26,194 bases of DNA from an uncultured Christensenella sp. (GTDB lineage Bacteria > Bacillota > Clostridia > Christensenellales > UBA3700): the NCBI GenBank assembly GCA_910584635.1, contig CAJUBA010000019.1:5799-31992 (forward strand), written 5' to 3'. The notes under the pieces are model-generated. The model was given only the letters and a program-made list of their open reading frames with translations. It was not told the origin of the DNA and ran no database searches. Shown here in pieces: positions 6,786 through 14,717 of this stretch. The stretch's first letter is position 1. Every line of letters starts with the position of its first letter. Made by a program: the position numbers and the translations under genes.

Positions 6786-7197
6786 GCTGACTAAAATGAC
6801 AATCAAGTGTAAGATAATGCTTTATCCCAAAATGCAGAAAGAAATAGCAGAGCAGATAGCGGATATCAGCGAAAAGACGAGCGGTATAGGCATAGGCGGG
6901 GGAAGAAGTTCGGCGAAAGGTATAAAGGGGTGGGATATTGCGCTTATAGGCGTTATGAGCAAAGAGGATTATCTTTGGTGTAAGTCGGTAGAAGACTCCG
7001 TAAATTATTTCAAAGAGCGCGGTCGAGGAGAGGTGTCGGAAACAATCGATTCGCTTTATTGGAGAAGTAATCTTAATGCTGATGGCATAGCGCGAAAGTT
7101 ATACATAAGTAGAGCGACAGTATATAACTTAGTTGACCTGTTTATGGAGACGGTGCATAAGTTTGCATTAAAAAACGGACTTATTTTAGACGTTTAA
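6778..7197 (+). CDS. Helix-turn-helix regulator in the ArpU/RinA position
   Basis: This 139-aa protein ends with a clear helix-turn-helix: NADGIARKLYISRATVYNLVDLFMETVHKFALK (about residues 100-132). The N-terminal part (MTIKCKIMLYPKMQKEIAEQIADI, then a glycine-rich GIGIGGG loop and YLWCKSVEDSV) resembles small phage sigma-like or late-transcription regulators. It is the last gene before the gap preceding terminase. In Bacillota phages this is the usual place of ArpU/RinA-type activators that turn on the packaging and structural operon. I infer the same role, with the target in 7198-7396. It could instead be a terminase-associated DNA-binding factor. Confidence 0.6.
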   Translation: MDRLTKMTIKCKIMLYPKMQKEIAEQIADISEKTSGIGIGGGRSSAKGIKGWDIALIGVMSKEDYLWCKSVEDSVNYFKERGRGEVSETIDSLYWRSNLNADGIARKLYISRATVYNLVDLFMETVHKFALKNGLILDV

Positions 7198-7247
7198 TTA
7201 GCAAAATAAGGCTTGAAAAAAATAATTTAGATAAGTCTAAGACAAAT

Positions 7248-7276
7248 TTGACTTTTAAGGGGTGTAAAATGATATT
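7248..7276 (+). promoter_or_regulatory. Candidate late promoter upstream of terminase
   Basis: TTGACT at 7248-7253 is followed after 17 bp by GATATT at 7271-7276, a good -35 with a weak -10, as expected for an activator-dependent promoter. The surrounding 7198-7396 gap has no convincing gene. Apart from this site and the hairpin at 7335 I see only A-rich sequence; a packaging site could also lie here but has no recognisable signature. Confidence 0.4.
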
Positions 7277-7334
7277 GTCGAGAATTGGATAAAGACTAAC
7301 GGTAATGCTTATTCATTGACAAATCTTCCAAACA

Positions 7335-7366
7335 AAAAGGCGTTGAGCGAGAGTTCAGCGTCTTTT
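7335..7366 (+). terminator. Hairpin with T-rich tail before TerS
   Basis: AAAAGGCGTTGA (7335-7346) pairs with TCAGCGTCTTTT (7355-7366) through 12 bp with two G-U pairs and an 8-nt loop, followed by GTATTTATAG. It has the shape of an intrinsic terminator and lies about 30 bp upstream of the small terminase start. It may end early transcription or act as an attenuator overcome by a late antiterminator. Confidence 0.55.
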
Positions 7367-7396
7367 GTATTTATAGGGAAAAGGTAGGTAGTAGCA

Positions 7397-7813
7397 ATGA
7401 AGATAACGGAAATACAGCGACAGCAGATAATATCTACTTACATATCCGGTAATGGAGATATAAGTCAATCAGTCCTTGCCCAAAAGTACCGAGTAAGTAG
7501 GTCGACAATATCAAAGATATTGAATTCGGAAGAAGTAAAAAAACTTATCAATGAAAAAAAAGAGCAGAACATTTTATCGATGCTCGAATACATAGAGAGC
7601 AAGCAAGGCGAAGCGCAATCGCTTATGAGCGAGATATTGGTAAAGGCGGGAGTTAAACTCAAGGGAGATAACTCGCTTAGGGATCTTATGGGAGCGTTGA
7701 AGATACTTGCGGAAGTATTCGGCAAGACGGTAGAGAGCAACGAAGAGAATAAGGAAGAGCATAAGGTAGTATTCGAAATCGTCGGGGTAGGAAATGGCAA
7801 CGAGCAGAGTTAG
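7397..7813 (+). CDS. terS: Terminase small subunit (probable)
   Basis: This 138-aa protein has an N-terminal helix-turn-helix (about residues 5-45: IQRQQIISTYISGNGDISQS, then LAQKYRVSRSTISKIL), a central helical part (EEVKKLINEKKEQNILSMLEYIES), and a short C-terminal strand region ending EHKVVFEIVGVG. Small terminases bind the packaging site through such helix-turn-helices and oligomerise through the central helices. The assignment rests mainly on this layout and its position directly upstream of, and overlapping, the large subunit gene (20 bp overlap). The start has AGGTAGGTAG upstream, a weak site. Confidence 0.75.
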   Translation: MKITEIQRQQIISTYISGNGDISQSVLAQKYRVSRSTISKILNSEEVKKLINEKKEQNILSMLEYIESKQGEAQSLMSEILVKAGVKLKGDNSLRDLMGALKILAEVFGKTVESNEENKEEHKVVFEIVGVGNGNEQS

Positions 7814-9221
7814 ATTCCTAGATACGTACTTGCCTATCTTACAGCCGAATCATACCGCCGAGCAAGCGAAACTATTTGAAAGCGCAGAGTATAAGAATGA
7901 CTTAGTCCGCAGAATGCTGAACGGAGAAGAGTTAGACCCTTCGGCATTTGGCGCAAGGACCTTTATAAACAAGTCAGGACGTTCGACAGGCAAGACAACG
8001 AATACCGAGTTTGTCATAGGGAAGTTCATAACAGAGGGCGACGGAGATATATGGTACTGCCGTTCAGAGGACGGCGATATTGGACGAAGTATCTTTACGT
8101 CAATGCAAAGTACATTGCGTATCATGGGTTTTACGCTTTCAAGGAAAGATAGGAAAGCGGACTTCCACGTTTGCGCTTCGCCTTATCAGATAACGCATAA
8201 CAAGACGGGCAACGTAATACAGTTCTTCGCTATCAATAAGGATATAAACAGGACGAAGGGATTCTTCCCACCGTCGGGCAAGTTGCAGATGGTAATAGTC
8301 GAGGAAGCGAACGAACCTGACGAGAGCAAGTACATTACGGCGCTAGAAACTACGGCAAACAAGTATATCAACAGCGGTTCAAAGTTCGTATACAACCTGA
8401 ACCCGCCGGAAACGAAACAGCATTGGTCGGTACAGTATTTCGATAACAAGGTCAAGAACGGCGCAATGTTGCTTTATACGACTTGGGAGCATTTAGCGCA
8501 ACTTGGACTATTATCTCCGGCAATGATAGCCGAGATACTGAAAATGAAGCGGGATGACCCGCTTTTTTATCGTTACTGGTATCTAGGCGAGATAGTCAAG
8601 ATGACGGGACTTGTATTCCCGATGTTCGACGAGAGCAAGCACGTTGTCTATATCAAGGACAGAAACTTACTGCACAGGTTAGTCGGGCAGATAATAATTG
8701 CAGGAGACGCGGCAAACAAGAACGATCCGACGGCAGTTGAGTTCATTTGCGTATTGACGAACGGCGTAATGCTAGTGCTTGACGCGTTCTACTATGACCC
8801 AAAGATACACGGGCAAACGGATGACGTTGAACTAGGGCAGAAGATTTGCGACTGGTTTGAGGGTGTGCATAGGAAGTATCCAAACTTGCGATACAAAAAG
8901 CATGTCGGCACGATAGACAATGCTAACTGGAACTTGTTACAGATGTTGCAGATTTCAACAGCGATGGGATTCTTCAAGTGGTATCCTGCTACGGATAAGA
9001 TGATACTTCGCGACATTAATAGATTGAGAGTGCTGCTAAGGAACGATTTATTGAAGTTTAATGTGGCGGCAGATAATCAGGTCAAGTGTATTGTCGACGA
9101 GTTCGAGAACTTTGTCTACGACGAGAAGACGGGCGAGATAAAGAAGAATCAGAGCGACCACGGAATCGACGCTACTAAGTACGGCACGTTGCTGTACACA
9201 AATACACAAATATTTTTTTAA
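7794..9221 (+). CDS. terL: Terminase large subunit
   Basis: This 475-aa protein has a Walker A-like GRSTGKT (62-68), a Walker B with catalytic glutamate VIVEEANE (167-174), and a coupling segment near KFVYNLNPPE (197-206). The C-terminal RNase H-like nuclease begins IIIAGDAANKNDPTAV (300-315), and the late aspartate lies in SDHGIDATKYG. These are the ATPase and nuclease halves of the phage packaging motor, which pumps DNA through the portal and cuts concatemers. The length fits the family. It overlaps the small subunit gene and is followed 12 bp later by the portal gene. Confidence 0.95.
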   Translation: MATSRVRFLDTYLPILQPNHTAEQAKLFESAEYKNDLVRRMLNGEELDPSAFGARTFINKSGRSTGKTTNTEFVIGKFITEGDGDIWYCRSEDGDIGRSIFTSMQSTLRIMGFTLSRKDRKADFHVCASPYQITHNKTGNVIQFFAINKDINRTKGFFPPSGKLQMVIVEEANEPDESKYITALETTANKYINSGSKFVYNLNPPETKQHWSVQYFDNKVKNGAMLLYTTWEHLAQLGLLSPAMIAEILKMKRDDPLFYRYWYLGEIVKMTGLVFPMFDESKHVVYIKDRNLLHRLVGQIIIAGDAANKNDPTAVEFICVLTNGVMLVLDAFYYDPKIHGQTDDVELGQKICDWFEGVHRKYPNLRYKKHVGTIDNANWNLLQMLQISTAMGFFKWYPATDKMILRDINRLRVLLRNDLLKFNVAADNQVKCIVDEFENFVYDEKTGEIKKNQSDHGIDATKYGTLLYTNTQIFF

Positions 9222-9233
9222 GGAGAAAGAGAG

Positions 9234-10868
9234 ATGGCAGACAACTTTTTTACAGACGATAATAAGAACGTTGACGAATTTGGCAACGAAATACTTGTTC
9301 CGTCAGAAACGAGCGAAGGACCTATGTTCGCGCCGTATTGCAAGGCAGACTTTCTCAATAACAGCAAGATAATAAACGACACTATGTTTTTCGTGTTCGC
9401 TCCGCCGGCATACCTGACGTATTATTGGACGATAGTCCGTCGAAATATTGAGTGGTTCAACGGCTATGTAGCAGGAATACACAATCAAGGCGTGCTTTCA
9501 AGCAAGACTGGAGCGAGAATATGTAAGATGTCGGCGAACCTAACGCTTGGTGGGGGATTGTCGTTTCAAGGTACAGAAGAAGCGGAAGCGTTTTTGTCTG
9601 ACTTTTACAAAAGAAAAAAGATATATCCCAAACTCAAACGCGTAGCGCCGTTGCTTAATGCGGTTGGCTTTATGTTGTCGAAAGTGGATATAAATGCAAA
9701 AGGCGAATTGGACGTGTCGTTTATTCCTGGCAACAGATATTTTGCGCAGTGCGACGCGGACGGAAACGTTATAAGTTTTTATGCGTGCATAGTGTTTACG
9801 ACGGCAGATACTCGAAAGGATTTTGATGCCAATCAAGCCGAAAGGCGCGGGTACTCGCTTGTAGAAGAGCGATTCTACATCCATGATAAACCTTGCGTTA
9901 AGTATCGCGTCTATGAAGGACCTGTAATCGCTACGGCGCCTACGTATAGTTCGGATAACGGTCAGCGCGGTATTGCCTTTGCTTCGTTGCCTAAGAACGT
10001 ACAGAATATTATAAAGACGAAACTTGCGGGATATCAATTGGATACAGTTTACGAACTTCCGTTTGACAATATAGGCGCGAGAGTAACGCGAAACACGTTT
10101 TCTGCGACCGGCATGGACGATTACGCTTGCTTTGCGGACAGCACGCTTGCAGACTGTCATACGCAGTTATATGAACTGGACTTGACCAAGACGCAGAAAA
10201 ACGAGCATAAGTATCTTAATCAGGACTTCATGGTATTGCCTGAACAAATGATGATGGAATTGACAGGAGATAGAGCGAAAGCGGAGAGATTAGAAAGCCT
10301 AAACGGATATAAAGGCATAAATAGACGAATCGCAAAAGGTGCGAGATATTCCGACCCGACGAAAGAAACTCCGTTCGTGTATTCTCCGCCCTTGAAGATA
10401 GCAGATTATAATGCGGATATAATGCAGATACATAACGAGATAGCGGCGCAGACGGAATTCTCGCCTGTAACTATTGCAGGATACTTGCGTAACGGCGTAG
10501 AGAAGACCGCGACGGAGATTACGGCGGACGAGAACGCGACAAGACTTACGATAAGGACGAAGCGCGAGTTGATAAGCGAAGACCTTAACTATCTTAACGC
10601 TATTATCTTAAAGCATTATAGCGTATCTTCAGACGGAACAGAATGTAACGCTGTATTCAAAGAAGGCAGTCTGTCGAATCCGAAACTCGAAACTGAACTT
10701 ATTATTCGCAAGCAGGAAACGGGACTTATCACTCATCAAATGGCAGTCGAAGAAGCAAATCCGCAGTTAAGCAAGCGAGAATGCGAGAAAATAACGATGG
10801 ATACCGACGCGGAAATGGCGAAACGACAGGCAAGTCTGTTTGACGGCTTAGATATGTTAGCAAGGTAG
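9234..10868 (+). CDS. Portal protein
   Basis: This 544-aa protein follows TerL by 12 bp and precedes a minor capsid 2 gene, the classic portal slot. Recognisable portal elements are the N-terminal wing (VRRNIEWFNGYVAGIHNQ), the beta-rich middle with GGLSFQG and VDINAKGELDVSFIPGNRYF, and the C-terminal crown and stem region. That region includes QTEFSPVTIAGYLRNG, then KTATEITADENATRLTIRTKRE, which is very typical of the SPP1-type/Phage_prot_Gp6-like portals of Bacillota prophages. The dodecameric ring forms the DNA channel at one capsid vertex and nucleates assembly. The sequence is complete, with AAGGAG upstream of the ATG. Confidence 0.9.
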   Translation: MADNFFTDDNKNVDEFGNEILVPSETSEGPMFAPYCKADFLNNSKIINDTMFFVFAPPAYLTYYWTIVRRNIEWFNGYVAGIHNQGVLSSKTGARICKMSANLTLGGGLSFQGTEEAEAFLSDFYKRKKIYPKLKRVAPLLNAVGFMLSKVDINAKGELDVSFIPGNRYFAQCDADGNVISFYACIVFTTADTRKDFDANQAERRGYSLVEERFYIHDKPCVKYRVYEGPVIATAPTYSSDNGQRGIAFASLPKNVQNIIKTKLAGYQLDTVYELPFDNIGARVTRNTFSATGMDDYACFADSTLADCHTQLYELDLTKTQKNEHKYLNQDFMVLPEQMMMELTGDRAKAERLESLNGYKGINRRIAKGARYSDPTKETPFVYSPPLKIADYNADIMQIHNEIAAQTEFSPVTIAGYLRNGVEKTATEITADENATRLTIRTKRELISEDLNYLNAIILKHYSVSSDGTECNAVFKEGSLSNPKLETELIIRKQETGLITHQMAVEEANPQLSKRECEKITMDTDAEMAKRQASLFDGLDMLAR

Positions 10869-10871
10869 CCT

Positions 10872-11969
10872 ATGCGTAGTTACATAAAACAGGCTAAGGA
10901 CGAGAAACTTGACTGGCAGACTGCGTTAATCATGGATATGCAGACGGAAATCAAGTCCCTGTTATCGACGGCAGTCGTGCTAGGTTTGTCTTGGGCGGTA
11001 ATCAATCAAAGGGTCGCGAAGATACTCGAAGACGCGGACGAGATAGAGATTGAGGAACTAAAAGAGCGGTCGAAAAGGTCGCTTTTAGTCTTTGCGACGG
11101 TAGCGTATAGGCAGTTGCAGAACTCGCTCAAAGGCGTAAATATCAAGGTATTGCAAAGCGTGGCAAGATACGAAAGAAGTCCAACGCAGATAAACGCAAC
11201 GTCTTTGATGACAGACTTAGAGCGTCAGGCATGGACGATAGAGCAACCGCTAAAAGAATTTAGTCAAGACTACATGAAGAAAGTCCGCTCGGCATTTGGC
11301 GAGTTGGCTAAGTCCGACGCTAAGGACGATTACGGAAGCAACGTGTCGCTTAGGAATATATCCGAGATGTCTGTACGTTGGGAACGAAAGCAGGAAGAGC
11401 GAGCAAAACTGGAAGAAGCGGGCGAAGACTTGGTTTGGATATCTGCTCACGCTAACTGTTCGAAGCGTTGTCAGCCTTATCAAGGTAAGTTGTACTCAAT
11501 GAGCGGACGAAGCGGTAGCGTTGATGGGAATCGTTTTAGACCGCTTAGCGTGGCAACCGACGTTGAGTATACGACAAGAGCAGGAAAGACGTATAAAAAC
11601 GGTTGCATATCGGGTTATAATTGCCGTCATTACCTTATACCGTACCGCAAGGGAAACAAGCCGATAGAGGTCCCGGCGGAAGTCGTGGCAAAGCAACGTG
11701 AGGTAAACGATACTCAAAGGTCGATGGAACGGCGAGTAAAAGACTTGCGGGAGTTGGCGGTAACAACGCCATTGCCCGAAGATAAAGCGAAAGCGAGAGC
11801 GGCGGCAGTCAAGGCGTATGCGGAGTATAAAGCATACTGCGAAAAGAACAATGTCGCATATTATCCGTCGCGAGTGCAAGCATGGCAAGAGCAAGCGGAA
11901 GCGCGTACAGAAGAACAGCGCAAGAAACTGTACGCAAGATATTTCAAGGCAAAACAAAAAAAAAGATAA
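10872..11969 (+). CDS. Minor capsid protein 2 (MuF-like head protein)
   Basis: This 365-aa protein contains WISAHANCSKRCQPYQGKLY, then CISGYNCRHYLIPYRKG. These are the paired cysteine/histidine motifs of phage minor capsid protein 2 (Pfam Phage_min_cap2), related to the MuF/SPP1 gp7 group. Such proteins enter the procapsid in low copy beside the portal, and some are ejected with DNA. The N-terminal 130 residues are helical, the motif domain spans about 180-270, and the C-terminus is a long basic helical tail (RSMERRVKDLREL to the poly-K end). The poly-A run near the stop (AAAACAAAAAAAAAG) is a possible slippage site that would only alter the last residues. An intrinsic terminator follows immediately. 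Confidence 0.88.
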   Translation: MRSYIKQAKDEKLDWQTALIMDMQTEIKSLLSTAVVLGLSWAVINQRVAKILEDADEIEIEELKERSKRSLLVFATVAYRQLQNSLKGVNIKVLQSVARYERSPTQINATSLMTDLERQAWTIEQPLKEFSQDYMKKVRSAFGELAKSDAKDDYGSNVSLRNISEMSVRWERKQEERAKLEEAGEDLVWISAHANCSKRCQPYQGKLYSMSGRSGSVDGNRFRPLSVATDVEYTTRAGKTYKNGCISGYNCRHYLIPYRKGNKPIEVPAEVVAKQREVNDTQRSMERRVKDLRELAVTTPLPEDKAKARAAAVKAYAEYKAYCEKNNVAYYPSRVQAWQEQAEARTEEQRKKLYARYFKAKQKKR

Positions 11970-11973
11970 ATAG

Positions 11974-11997
11974 GGCAGTCGAAAGGCTGTCTTTTTT
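11974..11997 (+). terminator. Intrinsic terminator after the minor capsid gene
   Basis: GGCAGTC (11974-11980) pairs with GGCTGTC (11985-11991), with two G-U pairs and a GAAA tetraloop, and a run of six T follows. It lies 4 bp after the minor capsid stop and 20 bp before the scaffold ribosome binding site. Partial termination here would set different levels for head genes, unless the capsid genes have their own promoter. Confidence 0.8.
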
Positions 11998-12018
11998 AAT
12001 CCCAAAAGGAGGTAAACA

Positions 12019-12504
12019 ATGGGAATTTTTAAGAAAGCGTCTGATAACGACAAGAAAATGACGAAAGAAGACGTAATTAAGGCAATCGAAGCAATGTCCG
12101 ACGAAGAGCAGAACGATCTATACGACGAGTTGCTCGCCCGCGCTAAGGCAGGGGATGACGAAACGGCAGACAAGGGCGAATCCGAAACCGAAAAACAGAT
12201 TGAAAAAGCGGAAGAAGATATCGCTGAAAAAGGCGCGGACAGTCAAACGGAGAAAGACCGTATTGACGAGAGCGTCGGAGAACAGGAAAAGCAAGACGGC
12301 AACAAAGACAGTCAAGACGCGAAAGACAGAGTAGACGAAAGTCTCGGCGAAAAGAAATACGTCGAGAGAAAGGACTATGAAGACTTGCTCGCAAGAGTGA
12401 GCGCGCTTGAAGAGAAAGCAAATGGCAAGGATGAATTGCCGAAACCCAAAGAAGTCGATACAGACGACTTTGAGGAAGACGATTTTTTCAAAGATAAAAG
12501 ATAA
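12019..12504 (+). CDS. Capsid scaffolding protein (probable)
   Basis: This 161-aa, extremely charged, mainly acidic protein with almost no hydrophobic core lies directly before the major capsid gene. That position and composition fit a scaffold. Residues 15-45 form one helix (TKEDVIKAIEAMSDEEQNDL), then come low-complexity Glu/Asp/Lys stretches. Two near-copies of a motif, KDRIDESVGE and KDRVDESLGE (about residues 79-112), are followed by a short coiled coil (YEDLLARVSALEEKA). The basic end FFKDKR could be the coat-binding tip. Scaffolds direct capsid assembly and are then lost. A strong AAAGGAGGT ribosome binding site suits high expression. Confidence 0.7.
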   Translation: MGIFKKASDNDKKMTKEDVIKAIEAMSDEEQNDLYDELLARAKAGDDETADKGESETEKQIEKAEEDIAEKGADSQTEKDRIDESVGEQEKQDGNKDSQDAKDRVDESLGEKKYVERKDYEDLLARVSALEEKANGKDELPKPKEVDTDDFEEDDFFKDKR

Positions 12505-12522
12505 AAAGGAGAGTAAAAAATT

Positions 12523-14154
12523 ATGCCAGAAGAAATCAAGTACACTTCCGCCTCACTGACGCAGGAAGTAATCAAAAGAACAGTTCAGGAGTATGCTCCT
12601 GACGCAATCACAAACAAGGGCGGATATACCTATGTCAACGGTAGTCTTATGCCTAAGGCGCTTTCGAGAGCGCTTTCGAGAGCCTATCGTACGGGTAGAA
12701 TTATACGTCCGGGCGTAGGTATGACGGAGAGATTTATCGAAAGCATTGACCCTATGCAGGTCATGAGTATTACCGTGCAACAGCAGGTTAATATCGGAAT
12801 ACATACGAGAACGTTGAGAGATGACGGAAAAGTAGGCACGCCTTACAACGACGGACTTATCAATACCAATCATAAACTTATTCCGGCAACTAAGCCGTTC
12901 ACTATTCCGGTAAGACAGATAAACGACCAACCATTGTTTTTCCCGCGCTTGCAACTTGAAACAATGCTTTTCGACGAAGTAGCAGAAACACTCGCAAACT
13001 TCTTCGAGAACGAAGTAAACTCGGTAGATAGTTACCATATCGCGAAGATGATATCTTACGCGATTTATAGAGCGTACAAAGCAGGTTCGAACGCAAAGAA
13101 TATTATCACGTTAGATAAGGATACTGCATACGACGATTTGGCTATGATAAAGATTATAAACCAACTCAACGCTGCAATGGCGGACGGCGATTCAGAAACC
13201 GAACTTGGCGCGTTCAGAGGTCGCAGACAGTTGACGTTAAGAAACGAGTTGTTGGGTTACTTGCGTTCGCCTAAGACCGGTTACGTAAGCAACACCGAAA
13301 AGGGCGCAAACGTATTCTATACTCCCGGCTTCGACCTTGACGAATCTATGAGAACAGGAGAACAGTACAGAGGAAGCATTAACGGCTACGAGATGTACGA
13401 AATGAACTCCGAAACTATAAGAAATGCGGAAATATGGCTTGGACTTGAACCCGGTTCCCTTGACGGCGTACTCGGTATAGTATCTACGCCGCTTTCGTAC
13501 GCTTCGGGCGGTGTAAGCAAGAAATCTACGCTTTTGTTGCAGTCGACTGAACATGACGGCATTGTAGGATTCCCGTTGACGAAATTCGGCGGTGCGGCTT
13601 ACAGACAGATTTTCCTTATCGTTGATAAGAACTGGAACGCTCCGGACAAACTTAGAACGACACTCGCGCCTGCTCCTGTTGTTGCTCCAAAGAACTGGGA
13701 TTCTAAGTATGAGCCTATCGAAAGAGTACTTTACGACGAGAACGGCAATCCTACCGGAATGACCGAAATTCTTGCGAACGTAATCGCGCCGAACGGCGAT
13801 ACTACTTGCTCGATAACCATTAAGGTAACTGACGCGGACGGCGACGCTATAAGCAATGCGACTATCTCGTCGAATTCCGAGGGGGCGACTATTCCGTTTA
13901 CGAATAACGGCGACGGTACTTATCAGTTGTTAGTACGTAAAAACAGCGTAATTAACGCGACTGTATCTGCTACTGGATATACGGCAGGTACTATCAACGT
14001 AACCGCTAAACAGTCCCTTGACTGGATGCATCCTGTTGCTATTGTCCTTACGTCGCCGGCAAGCGAACCCACAAAGGCAAGCGAACCCACAAAGGCAAGC
14101 GAACCCGCTCCTGCGGAAGATGAAATAATCGAGTCGGCAGGAAGCAAAAAATAA
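12523..14154 (+). CDS. Major capsid protein with C-terminal Ig-like domain
   Basis: This 543-aa protein occupies the slot after the scaffold. Residues 1-385 form the capsid body. They include an N-terminal arm (EEIKYTSASLTQEVIKRTVQ), a VQQQVNIGIHTRTLRDDGKVG region, long helices around 150-220 and FLIVDKNWNAP near 364-373, a pattern seen in HK97-fold coat proteins of Clostridia phages. Residues about 424-511 are a separate beta-sandwich-like domain (TTCSITIKVTDADGDAISNA, then NNGDGTYQLLV and INATVSATGY), resembling carboxypeptidase-regulatory or Ig-like repeats. It would project from the capsid surface. A short tandem-repeat linker and acidic tail end the protein. The coat assignment rests on position and length as much as on motifs. 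Confidence 0.85.
   Translation: MPEEIKYTSASLTQEVIKRTVQEYAPDAITNKGGYTYVNGSLMPKALSRALSRAYRTGRIIRPGVGMTERFIESIDPMQVMSITVQQQVNIGIHTRTLRDDGKVGTPYNDGLINTNHKLIPATKPFTIPVRQINDQPLFFPRLQLETMLFDEVAETLANFFENEVNSVDSYHIAKMISYAIYRAYKAGSNAKNIITLDKDTAYDDLAMIKIINQLNAAMADGDSETELGAFRGRRQLTLRNELLGYLRSPKTGYVSNTEKGANVFYTPGFDLDESMRTGEQYRGSINGYEMYEMNSETIRNAEIWLGLEPGSLDGVLGIVSTPLSYASGGVSKKSTLLLQSTEHDGIVGFPLTKFGGAAYRQIFLIVDKNWNAPDKLRTTLAPAPVVAPKNWDSKYEPIERVLYDENGNPTGMTEILANVIAPNGDTTCSITIKVTDADGDAISNATISSNSEGATIPFTNNGDGTYQLLVRKNSVINATVSATGYTAGTINVTAKQSLDWMHPVAIVLTSPASEPTKASEPTKASEPAPAEDEIIESAGSKK
14059..14106 (+). repeat. 18-bp tandem repeat encoding ASEPTK
   Basis: GCAAGCGAACCCACAAAG occurs twice in exact tandem (14059-14076 and 14077-14094), followed by a partial third copy (GCAAGCGAACCC). 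It encodes a Pro/Thr-rich linker after the Ig-like domain of the capsid protein. Exact repeats imply recent slippage, so copy number may vary between relatives. Confidence 0.9.
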
Positions 14155-14171
14155 TTAAACTAAAATATCTT

Positions 14172-14203
14172 AAAGGCTATCGGGGAAACTCGGTAGCCTT
14201 TTT
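14172..14203 (+). terminator. Intrinsic terminator after the major capsid gene
   Basis: AAAGGCTATCGGG (14172-14184) pairs with CTCGGTAGCCTTT (14189-14201) through 13 bp including two G-U pairs, closed by a GAAA loop and followed by a T-run. It sits 17 bp after the capsid stop and just before the ribosome binding site of the next gene, so some read-through is needed to express the tail genes. Confidence 0.88.
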
Positions 14204-14214
14204 AGGAGGGTAAA

Positions 14215-14715
14215 ATGGCTAAATTTCCGTACGACGACGAGTATATGACTTATGATTATCGCTCGCACAGATACATACTGACACCGAAAGCAGTTCTAGA
14301 CGAACTGGGAGAAAATCTCGATATTATTTTGGTAAACGCCGACCCTGTAACAAGAAACGCTTTTTTGAAAAAGATTTCGCGAACAGTGTATAACTACATA
14401 AAGCAACAGAGTTCGTCCTTTGCCTATATTGAGTACATACTGGCGAAAGACAGCAGATTGCGAGATACGATAAAAGAAATGCTTATTTCGCAAGTAGAGT
14501 ATATGCTTACGGACGGAGCGGTAGCCGATTACTCGGGCGTGAACTTGGCAAAAGGACAGTTCCCGGACTTGTATAAGATGCGTGGGGACGCAAAAGTAAG
14601 CGATACTGTTGTAACAGAATCTCATAAGATACTTCCTTATTACGGCTTTTGTCTTTGCTGTAATTCAATGTCAATGCCTAGACTTGCTCGGTGCGCATTG
14701 TATAGGGGGTATTGA
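14215..14715 (+). CDS. Head-tail connector-like protein
   Basis: This 166-aa, largely helical protein is the first gene after the coat gene. LDIILVNADPVTRNAFLKKISRTVYNYI, then IKEMLISQVEYMLTDGAVADYSGVNLAKGQ resembles the helical adaptor proteins (gp6/gp15-like) that bind under the portal. The last ~30 residues (ILPYYGFCLCCNSMSMPRLARCALYRGY) are unlike the expected end of the family and unusually rich in cysteine. A recent frameshift or replaced 3' end is possible, but I could not place an alternative frame with confidence. The start has AGGAGGG upstream. Confidence 0.65.
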   Translation: MAKFPYDDEYMTYDYRSHRYILTPKAVLDELGENLDIILVNADPVTRNAFLKKISRTVYNYIKQQSSSFAYIEYILAKDSRLRDTIKEMLISQVEYMLTDGAVADYSGVNLAKGQFPDLYKMRGDAKVSDTVVTESHKILPYYGFCLCCNSMSMPRLARCALYRGY

Positions 14716-14717
14716 TT

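Noticed and set aside
9540..10160. 206-aa minus-strand ORF inside the portal gene
   Set aside because: It lies wholly antisense to a well-supported portal gene and has Arg-rich shadow composition.
11951..11966. Programmed frameshift at the poly-A run near the minor capsid stop
   Set aside because: A slip there would only change the last few residues before nearby stops; there is no downstream frame to extend into.
11496..12173. 225-aa minus-strand ORF across the minor capsid/scaffold junction
   Set aside because: It overlaps two supported genes and a terminator, has low-complexity Ser/Leu/Arg composition and no start signal.
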